The notes under the pieces: generated by a model | Database searches by the model: none | What the model was told of the DNA's origin: nothing | Seen by the model: only the letters and a program-made list of their open reading frames with translations | Program-made: the position numbers and the translations under genes | Assembly: GCF_024055605.1 (NCBI RefSeq) | Contig: NZ_JAMXLX010000002.1 | Location: forward strand, 62,001 to 126,000 | Length of the DNA stretch: 64,000 bases | Direction of reading: 5' to 3' | DNA from: Ciceribacter sichuanensis | GTDB lineage: Bacteria; Pseudomonadota; Alphaproteobacteria; Rhizobiales; Rhizobiaceae | Shown: in pieces, positions 29,682-39,236 of the stretch | Layout of the letters: every line of letters begins with the position of its first letter | Position numbering within the stretch: position 1 is the first letter of the stretch

Positions 29682-30074
29682 ATGGAGGAATTCACCGGCG
29701 GCTGTTTGTGCGGCAATATCCGCTTCATTGCCTCGGGACGACCGTACCGGGTCGGCATATGCCACTGCCTCGACTGCCGAAAACATCACGGAGCCCTCTT
29801 TCATGCCTCGGCGATATTCCCGGAAGCGTCGGTGAGTATGGAAGGCGAAACCCGCGACTATGCGGGGCGGTTCTTCTGCCCCCGTTGCGGCTCCTCCGTC
29901 TTTTCTCGAAGCGACGATGAAATCGAGGTCAATCTCGGCTCCCTCGACCAACCAGACCAGTTCAAACCCACCTACGAACTCTGGACCATCCGGCGCGAGT
30001 CGTGGCTGCCGCCGTTTCCGCTCGACAGAAGATACGAACGGGACCGCGATCCCACGAGCCGCTTCGAGGAATAG
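29682..30074 (+). CDS. GFA (glutathione-dependent formaldehyde-activating) family protein
   Basis: A 130-residue zinc protein. The family Cys pattern is complete: GGCLCGNIRF, ICHCLDCRKHHG and FFCPRCGSSVFS give the two zinc sites. The GFA name comes from one enzyme; most relatives have unknown substrates, so the role is not implied. A clean ribosome site (GGAGG) precedes ATG 29682. The 3' flank is a 60-bp inverted repeat element. Confidence 0.88.
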   Translation: MEEFTGGCLCGNIRFIASGRPYRVGICHCLDCRKHHGALFHASAIFPEASVSMEGETRDYAGRFFCPRCGSSVFSRSDDEIEVNLGSLDQPDQFKPTYELWTIRRESWLPPFPLDRRYERDRDPTSRFEE

Positions 30075-30083
30075 ATCGCTCCG

Positions 30084-30143
30084 GGGTCAAAACTCAATCA
30101 GGATACTGCGCGCAGAACACCTGTCCTGATTGAGTTTTGACCC
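30084..30143. repeat. 60-bp inverted-repeat element, copy A (MITE-like)
   Basis: Perfect 20-bp terminal inverted repeats: GGGTCAAAACTCAATCAGGA (30084-30103) and its complement (30124-30143), around a 20-base core with the palindrome CTGCGCGCAG. The right-hand 31 bases match the right end of a longer element at 45004-45267 in 30 of 31 positions, so this looks like an internally deleted relative. It fills the gap between two convergent genes and may act as a terminator. No clear target duplication is visible. Confidence 0.75.
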
Positions 30144-30146
30144 TGA

Positions 30147-33100
30147 TTATCTGAACTCGAAGATCTGCCGGAAGACGCCGGGCGCGATGATTGACAGCGG
30201 ATTGACCGTCAGTTTCGGCTTGTCCGTTGCACCGGACAGCTTGAAGGTGATGCCGAGCAACCCGCGATCCCGGCCGTTGCCGAGCAGAATGCCGATCACC
30301 GGCAATTCGGCGAAAAGACGGTTGAGACCGTAGGCAGGCATAAAGGTGCCGGTCATGTCGATCCGTCCATTGGCGTCCCGCACGGTACCCTGGAGCGTTG
30401 CGCCGACCTGTTCCCCACGAACGATGCCGTTGTCGATGCGAAGCGTCGAGTCCGAATAGACAAGACGGGCGAAGGCACGCTGGAACTTGGCCGTACTGAC
30501 ATCGATGTCCCGCTTCACGGCGCTGTTGAGGCTCTGGCCATCCGCACCCGTCGGCGTGGACACGATAGACTGCAGGCGCTGTTCGTTCTCCACCTGGAAA
30601 TTGCGAATGTCGAGCGAACCGTTCCAGGTGCCGTTCGCACCTTCCGCGAGCTTGAGGTTCAGCAGGCCACCAACCATGTGATCGTAGAGATTGATGAAGC
30701 GGCTGAGCGCGCCGGCATCGCTGCTGGTCACGGAAATCTCGCTAAGCCCCTGGGGCCGGCGCAATTTCGATACCAGCGCCTGTCCGGTATCCGTGACGGC
30801 TGAAACATCGAGCCCGGTCGTCTTTCCAGCGCGCGAGGAATATGTCAGCGATACATTGCTCACGGCCTCATCGCCAAAGCCGACGACACGGTCGAGCTTC
30901 GCCTGAAGCCGCAGGTTCAGGTTGCTGTCAGTGCCACCGCCGCCGGCTTTGCCCCCGCCTGCGGCACCGCCAAATCCGGCTGGCCCGTCGGACTTCATCT
31001 TGGCGAGCAGCGAGCGGAAATCTGCGGACTTGCCGGAAATATTGACGTCGTAGGCTCCCTTGGCCGAACGCAAGGTCAGGGCGAAATCATCGCCGGGCGT
31101 AAATTGCAGGCGTGCGAAATCCGCGGAAATCAGCCCGTCCTTGCCCGTGGCCAAGCTACCCTTGGCGCCGAATCCGTCGCCATCCAGCACGAATTTGTTG
31201 ATGTCCGTCTCACCGTTGTCGGCCTCGGTCGTTTCGAAGGTCGCCTTGGCATTGATGCCCTGCCCCTTCGACCAGCCGATCCATGGCACCATCAGGTTTG
31301 CCGATTTCAGGTCGACGCTGACCGCCTGACGTTTCTCATCGAGACGGGTCAGCTGGACGACCACCGGTCCATCGACGATATCATCAAGGCCGGGCACCAG
31401 CTTCCTGCGACCGGCGTTGTCGAGCGTGGCCTTCACCACGCGCTCGCGCGCCACGTCGGAGTCGGAATCGACAGGCTCCGTCATGGCGATTTCCATGGGA
31501 ACGCCGTCGATCCCGGCCTTGGCCTGCAGGCGCGCAGCGCGCGGATCGACATCGAGCGTTCCGTCGATATCCGAGATCTGGCGATCGCCGAAGGGCTTGG
31601 CGACATCGACGCCCTGAAGCTGCAGGTTCGCCTTCCATATCGGCTCCGGCGGTTTCTGGTCGGCGATCAGGCCAAGACGAACCTGAGCGGTGCCACGCAC
31701 ATTGCCGGAAAAGTCCTCCGGCGCGAAACCCACCCGCTGCAAGGCCCGCATCGGCTTGAATGAAACGAGTTCTGCAACCCCGTCTGCCGCACCGGAAACA
31801 GCGATATCGATATCGGCCATCAACGGCTTTACGTAGACGTTTTCGAGCCCGAGCCTGCCGCTATCGATCTTCACCATGCGGCCAGAGGGGAAATAGGAGG
31901 TTGCACTTTTGATATCTACGCTGACCTTGCCGCCGCTCATGTCGAAATGCGCGTCCATGTCCCTCAGCGGCGGGATCTCGCCGGTTACGTTCATCCGGGT
32001 GTCGATGATATCGAAATTGATGTTCAATTCGTTTGCATCGAGATGCAGCGGCTTCGGCTCGACAGACAGACGGTTCTGGGGAATGAAGACCGAAATCTGC
32101 CCATGCGTGACGGTCCCGCCGAAAATATTGGCAAGCACCCATTTCCGCGGCTTGTCAGCCATCCAGTACGGCCAGAGCTGCTTGATGACGCCCGACTTCA
32201 TGTTGTTGACGAGCGCATCGAACTGGATTTCGGGACCTGTACCGCCGAAACGGATGCGCAGATTGCCATCCATGGTGCCCGACGGCGTGGAGACCGACAG
32301 CGTATCGAGCTTCAGCTCCTTTGCTTCGTTCACATAGCGACCGAAAACCTTGAGGGAGAAGGGAAAAGGCGCATCCCCGGATGCGGGAACGGACGCAAGC
32401 CCTTCCGACACCAGCAGATCGATGCCGAAACCGCTGCCGGCGACGGAGTTGCCTGGCAACCGGTCGAGATCGATGAGACCGCCGGACATCGGAAGCACCA
32501 TCGGCCCAAACTCCATCCGCGAGGTCGGCGCGATCTCCAGAGTGTCCTTGGCGAAATCATAGCCGAAGCTGAGCTGCGCGCGGGTCAGTTCCTGCGGATT
32601 GCCATCGAAATAGAACGTACCCGCCTGACCGTTCAGCGTCAGCGACATCGCCGGCGTGTGGCCCTCGCCGGCCCGCTTGGCGGAAATAATGACCTCGGAG
32701 GAACCGTCTAGCCCCTGCCTCGGACTGCCCGTCTTGTCGCGCTTCAGCATGAAAGGCGTCAGCCTGAGATCGGCGATCCTCAGTGTCAGGGACTGCGCCC
32801 TGCCGCCATCATTGACCGTCAATGCCGTCAGCTCCGTCTGCTGGCCATTGATGGAAATTGCACCGTAAATCGAGAGCGAATTGTCCTGTCCACGCTCCAT
32901 CGCCAGATCGTCGACGGAAATCGTCAAGGGCCGCCCGCTAACGCTGGTTGTGGAAACCTCGAGTCCGCCGACCCGCATGCGGTCGAGACCGCCCTTGGCG
33001 ATGAACGACTGCACGATGTCGAGTTGAAGGAAAGATTCTTCCAGAAGAGCCGGAATACTGTCGATCCGCAGCTTCGACAAGTCGAGCGGCTCGCTGGCAG

Positions 33101-33635
33101 GCAGCAACCTTGCATCGAGCGCCACGCCTTCGCTCTCGATCTCGCGAACCCTGACATGGCCTCCGAGCAATGCCAGCGGGTCCAGAATGAGACGAACGGA
33201 TTTTGTCTGGGCGATGGGACCACTGTCGGTTTCACCGACCAGCGAAACATCCCGCGCCTCGATGGCGAGCTGGAAACCCTCAGCGAAGCGGATGGCGGTG
33301 CCGCCGATCTCGGCGCGATAGGCCGGCTGGACCGCCGAATTAAGCGCCGAGCGGGCGACGTTCGAAAGAACGGAATCGAGACCACCGCCTTCGACCATCG
33401 CAAAGATGCCGCCGGCGATCAGCACGAAGAAGGCAAGCACTCCGAAAGACCATCGCCCCACGCCCCCGAGTACGGTAGACCGCGGCGGACAATGCACGAT
33501 AATCGGGTCCTCGGCGCCAGCCGAAGGCAATTCGTGCAGGGGAATGAAGTCTTCTTTGCGAAACCTTATTTTTTCGCCGCGGATCTCTCCCATGTGTCTG
33601 GCGATTGTCTCCGTCCAAGGATGCCGATATTCCAC
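30147..33635 (-). CDS. Large AsmA-like / DUF3971 domain protein
   Basis: A 1162-residue protein of the AsmA/TamB-like superfamily, with one N-terminal membrane segment (WSFGVLAFFVLIAGGIFAMVEG, about residues 62-83) and a long beta-rich periplasmic body (DUF3971 and an AsmA C-terminal region). These proteins form hydrophobic bridges for lipid transport between membranes in other bacteria; the role here is inferred. A Gly-rich insert (FGGAAGGGKAGGGGTDSN) occurs near residue 905. Start is GTG 33635 or ATG 33593. The end touches the inverted-repeat element. Confidence 0.85.
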   Translation of the reverse strand: MEYRHPWTETIARHMGEIRGEKIRFRKEDFIPLHELPSAGAEDPIIVHCPPRSTVLGGVGRWSFGVLAFFVLIAGGIFAMVEGGGLDSVLSNVARSALNSAVQPAYRAEIGGTAIRFAEGFQLAIEARDVSLVGETDSGPIAQTKSVRLILDPLALLGGHVRVREIESEGVALDARLLPASEPLDLSKLRIDSIPALLEESFLQLDIVQSFIAKGGLDRMRVGGLEVSTTSVSGRPLTISVDDLAMERGQDNSLSIYGAISINGQQTELTALTVNDGGRAQSLTLRIADLRLTPFMLKRDKTGSPRQGLDGSSEVIISAKRAGEGHTPAMSLTLNGQAGTFYFDGNPQELTRAQLSFGYDFAKDTLEIAPTSRMEFGPMVLPMSGGLIDLDRLPGNSVAGSGFGIDLLVSEGLASVPASGDAPFPFSLKVFGRYVNEAKELKLDTLSVSTPSGTMDGNLRIRFGGTGPEIQFDALVNNMKSGVIKQLWPYWMADKPRKWVLANIFGGTVTHGQISVFIPQNRLSVEPKPLHLDANELNINFDIIDTRMNVTGEIPPLRDMDAHFDMSGGKVSVDIKSATSYFPSGRMVKIDSGRLGLENVYVKPLMADIDIAVSGAADGVAELVSFKPMRALQRVGFAPEDFSGNVRGTAQVRLGLIADQKPPEPIWKANLQLQGVDVAKPFGDRQISDIDGTLDVDPRAARLQAKAGIDGVPMEIAMTEPVDSDSDVARERVVKATLDNAGRRKLVPGLDDIVDGPVVVQLTRLDEKRQAVSVDLKSANLMVPWIGWSKGQGINAKATFETTEADNGETDINKFVLDGDGFGAKGSLATGKDGLISADFARLQFTPGDDFALTLRSAKGAYDVNISGKSADFRSLLAKMKSDGPAGFGGAAGGGKAGGGGTDSNLNLRLQAKLDRVVGFGDEAVSNVSLTYSSRAGKTTGLDVSAVTDTGQALVSKLRRPQGLSEISVTSSDAGALSRFINLYDHMVGGLLNLKLAEGANGTWNGSLDIRNFQVENEQRLQSIVSTPTGADGQSLNSAVKRDIDVSTAKFQRAFARLVYSDSTLRIDNGIVRGEQVGATLQGTVRDANGRIDMTGTFMPAYGLNRLFAELPVIGILLGNGRDRGLLGITFKLSGATDKPKLTVNPLSIIAPGVFRQIFEFR

Positions 33636-33719
33636 AGTCGCGCTGGACGACCTCGGTCCGGACTATATATCGATAGCCGTGACAATCATCCATAAAACAG
33701 GCAAAAGAAAGGTTATCCC

Positions 33720-34187
33720 ATGGCGGAATTGACAGTTGGCGATCAGGCCCCGGACTTCACCCTGCCGCGTGACGGCGGCGGCTCGGTGTCGCTTTCCGCG
33801 CTTCTCGGCAAGCCCGTGGTCCTTTATTTCTACCCCAAGGACGACACGAGCGGCTGCACCGCCGAAGCCATTGCCTTTACAGGCCTCGCCGACGAATTCT
33901 CCAAGGCCGGAGCGACGATCATCGGCATGTCTCCCGACAGCGTCAAAAGTCACGACAAGTTTGCCGGAAAGCACAATCTTTCCATCGTGCTGGCCTCCGA
34001 TGAGGAGAAGACCGCGCTTTCCGCCTATGGCGTATGGAAGGAAAAGAGCATGTACGGACGCACCTATATGGGCGTCGAGCGCACCACCGTTCTGATCGAC
34101 GCGGAAGGCCGAATCGCCGCCATCTGGCGCAAGGTCAAGGTTGCGGGCCATGCCGAAGCCGTGTTGAACGCTGTTCGCGCGCTGTGA
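33720..34187 (+). CDS. bcp: Thiol peroxidase, Bcp-type peroxiredoxin
   Basis: A 155-residue peroxiredoxin Q/Bcp, which reduces peroxides. The peroxidatic Cys46 is in DDTSGCTAEAIAF. The resolving Cys usual five residues later is absent (Ile51), so this is a 1-Cys-type Bcp that must use an external thiol. Other blocks, SPDSVKSHDKFAGKHNL and RTYMGVERTTVLID, are intact. It is divergent from the giant AsmA-like gene and overlaps the next reading frame at its stop. Confidence 0.93.
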   Translation: MAELTVGDQAPDFTLPRDGGGSVSLSALLGKPVVLYFYPKDDTSGCTAEAIAFTGLADEFSKAGATIIGMSPDSVKSHDKFAGKHNLSIVLASDEEKTALSAYGVWKEKSMYGRTYMGVERTTVLIDAEGRIAAIWRKVKVAGHAEAVLNAVRAL

Positions 34188-34204
34188 ACGGCAGTCCTTC
34201 CGGC

Positions 34205-35029
34205 ATGACGGTCAATCCATTGAACTCCCTGCGCGGAGCCGCGACTTGCGCGATCCTCAGCACCGACCTGGACGAAAAGACGGAACTGGCGCAGGAGGCT
34301 GCACGCCGCTGGCACGCACGCCGCCTGTCGCTGCGCTCACCGCTCGATCCCGACCTGCCGGAACGGCCGGGACGGCCGGCAAAACCGGAACTCGTGCCGC
34401 CGAAGGCGACGGAAAAGCGCTCCCTGCACACCCTGCCCGGCCGCATCGCCATGCTGCATGCGCTCGCCCATATCGAACTCAACGCCGTCGACCTCGCACT
34501 CGATATCGTCGCGCGATTCGCGACCGAACCGGTGCCGCATTCCTTCTTCGACGGCTGGATGCAGGTGGCCTTCGAGGAATCCAAGCATTTCCGCATGGTT
34601 CGCGAGCGTTTGAAGGCGCTCGGCGCCGATTATGGCGACATGCCCGCCCATGACGGACTGTGGCAGGCGGCCCATTCCACCCGCAACGACCTGACGGCGA
34701 GGCTGGCCGTGGTCCCGCTCATTCTCGAGGCCCGCGGCCTCGACGTCACCCCCTCGCTACAGGAGAAGATGCGCGAAACCGGCGATATTGAAAGCGCCGA
34801 CGTCCTGAAAGTCATCTATGATGACGAAAAGGGGCATGTGGCGATCGGCGCCAAATGGTTCCGCTTCCTCTGCGCCCGCGAGCGACGCGATCCGGCAGCG
34901 ACCTTCAAGGAGCTGGTGCGCGCAAATTTCCGTGGTTCGCTCAAGGCCCCGTTCAACGATGTCGCCCGCGCCGAAGCCGGCCTCACGCCTTCCTTCTATC
35001 GGTCGCTGACATCGAAGAACAGCGACTAG
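34205..35029 (+). CDS. DUF455 ferritin-like protein
   Basis: A 274-residue helical protein of the DUF455 family. Metal-ligand-like motifs suggest a ferritin-like four-helix core: LHALAHIELNAVDLALDI, FEESKHFRMVRERL and YDDEKGHVAIGAKWF (E-x-x-H pairs). Function unknown; related proteins are di-iron carriers. I use ATG 34205. A GTG at 34184 overlapping the bcp stop would add seven residues and would couple translation. It likely shares a transcript with bcp. Confidence 0.85.
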   Translation: MTVNPLNSLRGAATCAILSTDLDEKTELAQEAARRWHARRLSLRSPLDPDLPERPGRPAKPELVPPKATEKRSLHTLPGRIAMLHALAHIELNAVDLALDIVARFATEPVPHSFFDGWMQVAFEESKHFRMVRERLKALGADYGDMPAHDGLWQAAHSTRNDLTARLAVVPLILEARGLDVTPSLQEKMRETGDIESADVLKVIYDDEKGHVAIGAKWFRFLCARERRDPAATFKELVRANFRGSLKAPFNDVARAEAGLTPSFYRSLTSKNSD

Positions 35030-35169
35030 CCGCCCCCGCCTTCGCAGCACGCTTTCAAGCCTTTATTAACCTTAATGGTGTCTGATCGCACCAGGCAAAA
35101 ACCGTTGCCGGAACGGTGTTTATCGATCTTGCGAGGAGCACCACCGGCCGATGGGACAGGGGAAATCGC

Positions 35170-36489
35170 GTGGCGACTTCGGCGGAAAATCGGGTCTTCG
35201 GAAAACGCAGACAGCCACACGTCGTGATTCTGGCACGCGGCGACAAGATCCGCCACATGACCGTGCACCCATGGATGGCGGCAGTTGCCTTCTGTTTCGT
35301 CGGCGTCATGGCAATCGGCTATCTCGGCGCGACCACCTACCTCGTCTTTCGCGACGACCTGATCGGCGCCAGCATGGCGCGTCAGGCCCGCATGCAGCAC
35401 GATTACGAGGACCGGATCGCAGCCCTCAGGGCGCAGGTCGACCGCGTCACCTCCCGCCAGCTGCTCGACCAGCAGGTGGTCGAGGAGAAAGTTGAGAAAC
35501 TGCTGGAACAGCAGATGGCGCTCTCCTCCCGTCATGGCCGGCTGAATGCCCTGCTCGACCGAGCGGAAGCCGCAGGCGCGCTGCCCGCGTCCATTCCCGC
35601 TCCCGTTCCGAACGAAAAGCCTGAAATCAGCGGCAAGCAGGCAAGCCTTTCCGGCGGACTGGATGCGATCGAGAACCTGCTCGGCCGCAAGACGGCCTCG
35701 GCCAAACCGGCGTCGGAAAAGACCAGCGGAACAGGGACGTCCGCCCTCGGCTATGTACCGCTGACCGACACCGCGGCAGACCGTTCCGACCGCCTGTTCT
35801 CGCAGATGACGCTTTCGCTCAAGGATATCGAGCGCGACCAGATCGACCGGGTGCAGAAGCTCGCCGACGGAGCCTCCGAGACAGCCAGCCAGATTTCAGG
35901 CATCCTGCAGCGCAACGGCATTCCCCTCGACCGGGTGGACGAAAACGCGAGCATGGACGCCATCGGCGGCCCTTATGTCGCCCCTCGGGCAGCGGAAGCG
36001 TTCAACTCATCCCTGAACGAACTCGATACGGCACTCAGCCGGCTCGAAAGTGTTCGGGCCACCGCAATCCGCATGCCTTTCGCCAATCCGGCACCGGGTC
36101 GGGAGATCACCAGCCGGTTCGGCAACCGTCGTGACCCGTTTTTCGGTGGATTGGCCATGCATGCCGGCATCGATTTCCGCTCGCCGGTCGGCGGCGAGAT
36201 CCATGCCACCGGCGCCGGCAAGGTGGTCACCGCCGGCCCTTCCGGCGGATATGGAAACATGGTCGAGATCGACCACGGTCTCGGTTTCAGCACCCGCTTC
36301 GGACATATGTCGAAGATCGTCGTGAAGGTCGGGGACGAGATCAATCCCGGCGACGTCATCGGCTATTCCGGCAATACCGGTCGCTCCACCGGCCCGCATA
36401 TCCACTACGAAGTGCGCCGCAATGGCGAGGCGGTGGATCCCATGCAGTTTCTTAATGCCGGCATGAAGCTGACGTCGCTGATCGATTGA
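35170..36489 (+). CDS. M23 family metallopeptidase, membrane-anchored
   Basis: A 439-residue cell-wall hydrolase. One membrane segment (about 31-52, MAAVAFCFVGVMAIGYLGATTYLVF), then a coiled coil (RQARMQHDYEDRIAALRAQVDRVTSRQLLDQQVVEEKVEKLLEQQ), a second coiled region, and a C-terminal M23/LytM domain with zinc ligands in MHAGIDFRSP (H-x3-D) and GPHIHYEVR (H-x-H). All key residues are present, so it is likely an active endopeptidase. I start at GTG 35170, which has AGGGG upstream; the open frame extends to GTG 35116 with no such site. Confidence 0.9.
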   Translation: MATSAENRVFGKRRQPHVVILARGDKIRHMTVHPWMAAVAFCFVGVMAIGYLGATTYLVFRDDLIGASMARQARMQHDYEDRIAALRAQVDRVTSRQLLDQQVVEEKVEKLLEQQMALSSRHGRLNALLDRAEAAGALPASIPAPVPNEKPEISGKQASLSGGLDAIENLLGRKTASAKPASEKTSGTGTSALGYVPLTDTAADRSDRLFSQMTLSLKDIERDQIDRVQKLADGASETASQISGILQRNGIPLDRVDENASMDAIGGPYVAPRAAEAFNSSLNELDTALSRLESVRATAIRMPFANPAPGREITSRFGNRRDPFFGGLAMHAGIDFRSPVGGEIHATGAGKVVTAGPSGGYGNMVEIDHGLGFSTRFGHMSKIVVKVGDEINPGDVIGYSGNTGRSTGPHIHYEVRRNGEAVDPMQFLNAGMKLTSLID

Positions 36490-36540
36490 CCCCGCATCGC
36501 CTGCGTGTAGTCTCGCTTGAGTGTCGCCGGAGGAATCGCC

Positions 36541-37164
36541 ATGGAACCGCATGCCCTTCTGACCTTTGCCCTCGCCTTTTTCGTCTTTGCGGCAAGCCCC
36601 GGCCCCGACAACATGACCATCATGGCGCGTACGGTTTCTCATGGTGCGGCATCGGGAATAGCCTATGGCGCCGGCACGGTAATCGGCATCCTGATCTATC
36701 TTGCCCTCGCTGCCTTCGGTCTTTCGCTGATCGCCAGCGAGATGGGTTTCCTGATGACGCTTCTGCGTTACGGCGGCGCGGTATACTTAATCTATATGGG
36801 TTTCAGGCTCTGGACCGCGGCACCTGTCGTGCCGGAGACCGCACCGCAGGAGCGTAGCCGCGACCTTGCGACCGTCTGCCTGACGGCCGTCGCGTTGAAC
36901 CTCGGCAATCCGAAAATGCCGCTTTTCTATCTGGCCCTCCTTCCCAATTTCGTCGGCGCGGATTTTACGACCGAAACCTATCTGAGCCTCGCCTCGGCCA
37001 TCATTGCGGTCGAGGTGATCGTGGTCGGCGGCCATGTCTGGATCGCCGGACGCGCGCGCCGGTTGCTGCGCACTCCGCGCATCGTCAGGATGGTCAATCG
37101 CGGTGCGGGCGCAGTATTGGCGCTTGCCGGAATTGCGGTGATAGCGACCCGTCGCGCCAGTTGA
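36541..37164 (+). CDS. LysE family transporter
   Basis: A 207-residue membrane protein of the LysE/RhtB superfamily: ASPGPDNMTIMARTVSHGAASGIAYGAG near the N-terminus and LNLGNPKMPLFYLALLPNF in the middle. Six hydrophobic segments are visible. Substrate unknown. Ribosome site GGAGGA precedes ATG 36541. It is distinct from the LysE protein at 16470, sharing only the family pattern. Confidence 0.9.
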   Translation: MEPHALLTFALAFFVFAASPGPDNMTIMARTVSHGAASGIAYGAGTVIGILIYLALAAFGLSLIASEMGFLMTLLRYGGAVYLIYMGFRLWTAAPVVPETAPQERSRDLATVCLTAVALNLGNPKMPLFYLALLPNFVGADFTTETYLSLASAIIAVEVIVVGGHVWIAGRARRLLRTPRIVRMVNRGAGAVLALAGIAVIATRRAS

Positions 37165-37274
37165 AGGATCTGTTCATCCTTTGTTACTGCAAATCCCGTA
37201 GTTTCCTTGACTTTCCGGCTTTTTGGCACTATCCCGCGCTGACGTTAACGCCCGCGTTCGAGGGCGATGCAATT

Positions 37275-38798
37275 GTGTTCGCAAGAACCGGAACGGAAAC
37301 AGATTTCCCTTTGACCACTTTCGCTGACCTTGGCCTGAGCCAAAAAGTACTTTCAGCCGTCACCGACGCCGGCTACACCATCCCCACCCCGATCCAGGCC
37401 GGTGCAATCCCGCCTGCCCTGCAGCGCCGCGACATTCTCGGCATCGCACAGACGGGAACGGGCAAGACTGCCTCCTTCGTGCTCCCCATGCTGACGCTCC
37501 TCGAAAAGGGTCGAGCTCGCGCCCGGATGCCCCGCACGCTGATCCTCGAGCCTACTCGCGAACTGGCCGCCCAGGTCGCCGAGAACTTCGAAAAGTACGG
37601 AAAGAATCACAAGCTCAACGTGGCCCTGCTTATCGGCGGCGTCTCGTTCGATGAACAGGACCGCAAGCTGGAGCGCGGCGCCGACGTTCTGATCTGCACG
37701 CCCGGCCGGCTGCTCGATCATTGCGAGCGCGGCAAGCTGCTGATGACCGGGGTCGAAATCCTGGTCATCGACGAAGCCGACCGCATGCTCGACATGGGCT
37801 TCATCCCGGATATCGAACGCATCGCCAAGATGATCCCGTTCACCCGGCAGACGCTGTTCTTCTCGGCCACCATGCCGCCGGAAATCCAGAAACTCGCCGA
37901 TCGCTTCCTGCAGAACCCCGAGCGCATCGAAGTGGCTCCGCCGTCCTCGACCGCAAAGACCGTGACGCAGCGCCTCGTCGCAGCCCACAACAAGGATTAC
38001 GAGAAGCGCTCCGTCCTGCGCGACCTGATCCGCGCCCAGGAAGACCTGAAGAACGCCATCATCTTCTGCAACCGCAAGAAGGATGTTGCCGACCTTTTCC
38101 GCTCGCTTGAACGTCACGGCTTCTCGGTCGGAGCCCTTCATGGCGATATGGACCAGCGCTCGCGCACCAACATGCTGGCCGGCTTCAAGGACAACCAGAT
38201 CACCCTGCTCGTCGCCTCGGACGTCGCCGCCCGCGGCCTCGACATTCCGGACGTTAGCCACGTCTTCAACTTCGACATTCCGATCCATGCGGAGGATTAT
38301 GTCCACCGCATCGGCCGTACGGGTCGCGCCGGCCGTTCCGGCGCCGCCTTCACGCTCGTCACCCGGTCGGACACCAAGTACCTCGACGCGATTGAGAAGC
38401 TGATCGGTCAGAAGATCGAATGGCTGAACGGCGACATTTCGGCTCTCCCTGCACCCGCCGAACCCCAAGACGACCGTCGCGGCAGGCGCAGCGGCGGCAA
38501 GGACAGGGATAAGGGTCGCGAGCGTCGCGGCAGTCATAAAACCGAAACACGCAGCGAACAGACTGCAGTCATCACGGAAGAAGTGGAAGAGGCAAAGGTG
38601 GAAGCAGTGGCGAACGAACGCAGGTCCGAAAAGCGTGGCCGTGACGCCAATCGCAATAGCCGCCCGAACCCGGCTAACGACGATCATCGCGAACGTCGCC
38701 GCAGCCATTACCGTGACCATGACGACGGCCCGACGCCCGTCGGCTTCGGCGACGACATTCCGGCCTTCATGCTGATTGTCGCCAACGCGAAGGTCTGA
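37275..38798 (+). CDS. DEAD-box ATP-dependent RNA helicase (RhlE-like)
   Basis: A 507-residue helicase with the full DEAD set: Q motif (FADLGLSQKVLSAVTDAGYTIPTPIQAGAIP), Walker A AQTGTGKT, DEAD at about residues 166-169, SAT in FFSATMPPE, and HRIGRTGRAGRSG. The C-terminal 90 residues are Arg/Lys/Asp-rich and low complexity, as in RNA-binding tails. It remodels RNA and ribosome intermediates. The most credible start is GTG 37275 (GAGGG upstream); the frame extends further without family resemblance. Confidence 0.92.
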   Translation: MFARTGTETDFPLTTFADLGLSQKVLSAVTDAGYTIPTPIQAGAIPPALQRRDILGIAQTGTGKTASFVLPMLTLLEKGRARARMPRTLILEPTRELAAQVAENFEKYGKNHKLNVALLIGGVSFDEQDRKLERGADVLICTPGRLLDHCERGKLLMTGVEILVIDEADRMLDMGFIPDIERIAKMIPFTRQTLFFSATMPPEIQKLADRFLQNPERIEVAPPSSTAKTVTQRLVAAHNKDYEKRSVLRDLIRAQEDLKNAIIFCNRKKDVADLFRSLERHGFSVGALHGDMDQRSRTNMLAGFKDNQITLLVASDVAARGLDIPDVSHVFNFDIPIHAEDYVHRIGRTGRAGRSGAAFTLVTRSDTKYLDAIEKLIGQKIEWLNGDISALPAPAEPQDDRRGRRSGGKDRDKGRERRGSHKTETRSEQTAVITEEVEEAKVEAVANERRSEKRGRDANRNSRPNPANDDHRERRRSHYRDHDDGPTPVGFGDDIPAFMLIVANAKV

Positions 38799-38828
38799 CG
38801 GCACCCGCCGTTCCCGGAGCATCCGCTC

Positions 38829-39236
38829 ATGAGCCAGCCCGGCATCGATTTTCCCGGCCTCGGTGTCGGCCTTGCCATCCTGCGCGATGGCAAGCTGCTG
38901 CTATACCGTCGCCGGAAAGCCCCCGAAGCGGGTTTCTGGAATATCGTCGGCGGCAAGGTTGACCATATGGAACCGGCGGAGCAGGCCGCCCGCCGCGAGG
39001 CTGAGGAAGAAACCGGGCTCACCATCGGCAAGATCGCTTTTCTTGCTACCACCGAGCAGATTATCGACGCCGACCGGCAGCACTGGGTTTCGCTGCTTTA
39101 CCGGACCAAGGATTTTTCGGGCGAACCGCAACTGACCGAACCGGACAAGCTTTCGGAATTCGGCTGGTTCGACCTCGATGCGCTGCCCCAGCCGCTCTCA
39201 GCCTTCACCGGCGCCATCCTGCCTTTTCTTCGCTGA
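38829..39236 (+). CDS. Nudix hydrolase
   Basis: A 135-residue Nudix protein. The full Nudix box is present as GKVDHMEPAEQAARREAEEETGL, matching G-x5-E-x7-REUxEExGU, so it should hydrolyse a nucleoside diphosphate linked to some group. Substrate unknown. It starts 30 bases after the helicase stop and may be co-transcribed. Its 3' end overlaps the convergent TfoX-like gene by 39 bases. Confidence 0.92.
   Translation: MSQPGIDFPGLGVGLAILRDGKLLLYRRRKAPEAGFWNIVGGKVDHMEPAEQAARREAEEETGLTIGKIAFLATTEQIIDADRQHWVSLLYRTKDFSGEPQLTEPDKLSEFGWFDLDALPQPLSAFTGAILPFLR

Noticed and set aside
30955..31010. Simple-sequence repeat in the AsmA-like gene (Gly-rich stretch)
   Set aside because: It is a short low-complexity linker in frame with the protein, not a repeat array or contingency locus.
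37353..38822. A 489-residue open frame antisense to the DEAD-box helicase
   Set aside because: Shadow frame; the helicase on the plus strand has all its motifs.
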